Positions 5,016 through 7,678 of a stretch of 7,678 nt of DNA are shown piece by piece. Positions within the stretch are counted from its first letter, which is position 1. Every line of letters begins with the position of its first letter. Position numbers and translations under genes: made by a program. The DNA is taken from the NCBI GenBank assembly GCA_017938785.1, contig JAGBAU010000132.1:1-7678 (forward strand). The letters are read 5' to 3'. This stretch comes from Clostridia bacterium. Its GTDB lineage: Bacteria; Bacillota_A; Clostridia; Christensenellales; Aristaeellaceae. The notes below the pieces were generated by a model. It had not been told where the DNA came from. It saw only the letters and a list, made by a program, of their open reading frames with translations, and ran no database searches.

Positions 5016-7678
5016 TATTCACAAGGTTATGGTGATCGGCTCCGGTCCCATCGTGATCGGCCAGGCGGCAGAATTTGACTATGCGGGCACGCAGGCCTGC
5101 CTTGCGCTGCGGGAAGAGGGCTATGAGGTCATCCTGGTCAATTCCAACCCGGCCACCATCATGACCGATACCTCCGTGGCCGACAAGGTATACATGGAGC
5201 CGCTGACGCTGGAATATGTGGCGCGCATCTGCCGCTATGAGCGCCCGGACGCCATCGTGCCCGGAATCGGCGGGCAGACGGGCCTGAACCTCGCCATGCA
5301 GCTTGCCAAGAAGGGCGTTTTGCAGGAGTGCGAAATCGAGCTTCTGGGTACGGATGCACAGAGCATTGAAACCGCCGAGGACAGGGAGCTTTTTAAGGAA
5401 CTGTGCGAACGGATCGGCGAACCTGTAGTACCGTCCCGCATCACCTATTCCATCGATGATGCGCTGGAAGCGGTGAAGGAAATCGGCTATCCGGTGATCC
5501 TGCGCCCGGCGTTTACCCTTGGCGGCACCGGCGGCGGTTTCGCTGCCAACGATGATGAACTGCGTCCTATGATGAAAAACGCCCTTGCGCTCTCGCCGGT
5601 GCATCAGGTGCTGGTGGAAAAGAGCATCAAGGGCTACAAGGAGATCGAGTTCGAGGTCATGCGCGACGCAAACGATACCGCCATCACCGTGTGCAGCATG
5701 GAAAACCTTGATCCCGTGGGCATTCACACCGGAGATTCCATCGTGGTCGCACCCTGCCAGACGCTGACCAACAAGGAATATCACATGCTGCGCGACAGCG
5801 CCCTCAGAATCATCCGTGCATTGAATGTCAAGGGCGGCTGCAATGTGCAGTTTGCACTTGATCCGCAGTCCTTCCATTATTATGTGATCGAGGTCAATCC
5901 CCGCGTTTCCCGTTCGTCGGCGCTGGCCAGTAAAGCCAGCGGCTATCCGATTGCGCGTGTTTCGGCAAAGATCGCCGTGGGCATGAACCTGGATGAGATC
6001 ATGCTGGCCAACACGCCCGCCTGCTTTGAACCTTCGCTGGACTATGTGGTCACGAAGATTCCGCGCTTTCCGTTCGATAAGTTCACCCTCGCCAGCAACA
6101 GGCTCTCCACCCAGATGAAGGCCACCGGCGAGGTGATGAGCGTTGGCCGCACCATGGAGGAAAGCCTGCTGAAGGCGATTCGTTCCCTCGAGGTCGGGCA
6201 CTGTCATTTGCACATGCCCAAGTTTGACAGCGAAAACATGACCACGGATGAATTGCTGAACTACATTCAAAACGGCACCGACGACCGCATCTATGCCATC
6301 GCGCAGCTGATGTGGCACGGCGTGGATCACAGCCGCATCTGCAACATTACCCAGATTGATATGTTTTTCCTCGATAAGATCAAGAACATCGTTGATTTTG
6401 AACGGGAGGTGGAAGCTTCCGTCGGTATCGCGGATGTACTTCGGGAAGCCAAGCGCATGGGGTTTTCGGATCAGTACATTGCACAGCTCTGGAAGATCAG
6501 CGAGGATGACGTATACAACCTGCGCAAGAAATATGGAATCCTGCCCGTTTACAAGATGATCGATACCTGCGCGGGCGAGTTCGACAGCTATGTCCCGTAC
6601 TTCTACTCCACCTATGAAACGGAAAATGAATCCATCGTGTCCGACCGGGAGAAGGTTATCGTGCTGGGCTCCGGCCCCATCCGCATCGGCCAGGGCGTGG
6701 AGTTCGATTATTCCACCGTGCATGCCATACGCGCCATCCGGGAAGCCGGTTATGAGGCCATCGTTATCAACAACAACCCCGAAACCGTATCCACCGACTA
6801 CACATGCGCCGATAAGCTCTACTTTGAGCCGCTGACGCTGGAGGAAGTGACCAATATCGTGGAGCTGGAAAAGCCCATCGGTGTGATTACGTCTCTCGGC
6901 GGACAGACGGCCATCAACCTTGCCGGGCCGCTTTCCAAGCGCGGCGTGAAGCTGATCGGCACCGACTGCGAAGCCATCGACCGCGCCGAGGACAGGGATT
7001 CCTTTGAGAAAGTGCTCATCCGCCTGAACATTCCCCATCCTGCGGGCGAAGCCGTGACCAACATCAAGGATGGGGTGAAGGCGGCGGAGCGTATCGGTTA
7101 TCCGGTGCTGGTGCGCCCCAGCTTCGTGCTGGGCGGACGGGCCATGGAGATCGTCGCCAACGAAAAATCCATCCGGCACTATCTGGAAAATGCTGTGGCT
7201 GTGGATGCGGACAGGCCGGTGCTGGTGGATAAATACCACATCGGCAAGGAGGTTGAGGTAGACGCCATCTGCGATGGAGTGCAGGTGTTCATCCCCGGTA
7301 TCATGGAGCTCGTGGAGCGCACCGGCGTGCATTCCGGTGATTCCACCAGCATCTATCCGCCCATCAGCATTTCACAGAAGGTGCGCGATACCATTGCGGA
7401 TTACACCACCAGACTGGGCCTGGGCATCGGCATCGTGGGTTTGTTCAACATTCAGTTCATCGTGGATAAGAACGACAACGTGTTCATCATTGAGGTCAAT
7501 CCCCGTGCCAGCCGCAGCGTGCCCTTCCTGTCCAAATCAACAGGTTATCCGCTGGTCTCCATTGCAACGAAGGTCATGCTGGGCCATTCCCTTGCAGAGC
7601 AGGGCGTCACGGAAATGGTTCCTGCGGATGCAAAGCGCTTCTATGTGAAGGCCCCGGCCTTTTCCTTTGCGAAGCTGG
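4999..7678 (+). CDS. carB: Carbamoyl phosphate synthase, large subunit (3' end cut by window edge)
   Basis: The reading frame stays open for 893 codons to the window edge; family members usually have about 1060-1075 residues. It makes carbamoyl phosphate from bicarbonate, two ATP and ammonia from CarA. The first half starts [20 protein letters not shown] and has Arg129, Arg169, Glu215 and His243 at the same numbers as key E. coli residues, with Glu298 and Asn300 in [11 protein letters not shown]. An oligomerisation region (about 400-550) follows. The second half repeats the fold: [18 protein letters not shown] near 555, RPSFVLGG near 706, and Glu832/Asn834/Arg836 in [10 protein letters not shown]. 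The C-terminal allosteric domain, which binds effectors such as UMP and ornithine in E. coli, is missing only because the window ends. The start has GGAGGAGG (4982-4989) nine bases upstream, inside carA. Nothing suggests damage. Confidence 0.96.
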   Translation, partial: MPKRTDIHKVMVIGSGPIVIGQAAEFDYAGTQACLALREEGYEVILVNSNPATIMTDTSVADKVYMEPLTLEYVARICRYERPDAIVPGIGGQTGLNLAMQLAKKGVLQECEIELLGTDAQSIETAEDRELFKELCERIGEPVVPSRITYSIDDALEAVKEIGYPVILRPAFTLGGTGGGFAANDDELRPMMKNALALSPVHQVLVEKSIKGYKEIEFEVMRDANDTAITVCSMENLDPVGIHTGDSIVVAPCQTLTNKEYHMLRDSALRIIRALNVKGGCNVQFALDPQSFHYYVIEVNPRVSRSSALASKASGYPIARVSAKIAVGMNLDEIMLANTPACFEPSLDYVVTKIPRFPFDKFTLASNRLSTQMKATGEVMSVGRTMEESLLKAIRSLEVGHCHLHMPKFDSENMTTDELLNYIQNGTDDRIYAIAQLMWHGVDHSRICNITQIDMFFLDKIKNIVDFEREVEASVGIADVLREAKRMGFSDQYIAQLWKISEDDVYNLRKKYGILPVYKMIDTCAGEFDSYVPYFYSTYETENESIVSDREKVIVLGSGPIRIGQGVEFDYSTVHAIRAIREAGYEAIVINNNPETVSTDYTCADKLYFEPLTLEEVTNIVELEKPIGVITSLGGQTAINLAGPLSKRGVKLIGTDCEAIDRAEDRDSFEKVLIRLNIPHPAGEAVTNIKDGVKAAERIGYPVLVRPSFVLGGRAMEIVANEKSIRHYLENAVAVDADRPVLVDKYHIGKEVEVDAICDGVQVFIPGIMELVERTGVHSGDSTSIYPPISISQKVRDTIADYTTRLGLGIGIVGLFNIQFIVDKNDNVFIIEVNPRASRSVPFLSKSTGYPLVSIATKVMLGHSLAEQGVTEMVPADAKRFYVKAPAFSFAKL

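Noticed and set aside
4969..7332. A 787-codon open frame antisense to carB
   Set aside because: It is long but has the same His/Gly/Asp-rich shadow composition, with no motifs and no convincing start region. carB on the plus strand keeps its catalytic residues in register with E. coli, so the antisense frame is a by-product of codon bias.

Overview
The window looks like chromosomal DNA from a low-to-mid GC Firmicute of the class Clostridia. The basis is an asparagine T-box leader, the Clostridia-style AsnB and GlnA sequences, consensus sigma-A promoters and strong AGGAGG-type ribosome binding sites. GC-rich coding sequence alternates with AT-rich, signal-dense gaps. I see no mobile element, CRISPR array, tRNA or rRNA.

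Layout. The first 81 bases are the 5' end of glnA (glutamine synthetase), reading leftwards out of the window. Bases 82-633 are a divergent control region. On the minus strand it holds a glnA promoter and a terminator-like hairpin that starts almost at the 5' end of the transcript. On the plus strand it holds an asnB promoter and a full T-box riboswitch with an AAC (Asn) specifier. asnB (634-2214) follows. In the next gap (2215-2350) a perfect-consensus promoter is immediately followed by a strong intrinsic terminator, and then comes guaA (2351-3892). carA (3912-5015) starts 19 bases after guaA. carB (4999 to the window end, incomplete) overlaps carA by 17 bases. guaA-carA-carB therefore looks like one transcription unit.

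Common theme. Every gene makes glutamine or spends its amide nitrogen: GlnA makes it, AsnB uses it for asparagine, GuaA for GMP, and CarAB for carbamoyl phosphate (pyrimidines and arginine). These are well-known enzymes, and I found no undescribed protein system.

The most interesting material is regulatory. The glnA and guaA leaders are built alike: TTGACA, 17 bp, a -10 box, 10-11 bases, a 37-38-base terminator hairpin with a split U-tract, then the ribosome binding site. I see no promoter downstream of either hairpin. Expression would therefore need read-through or antitermination from hairpins that lie too near the 5' end for a conventional aptamer. The asnB T-box is also unusual at its 3' end, where the off-state hairpin can cover the Shine-Dalgarno sequence and its U-run touches the start codon.
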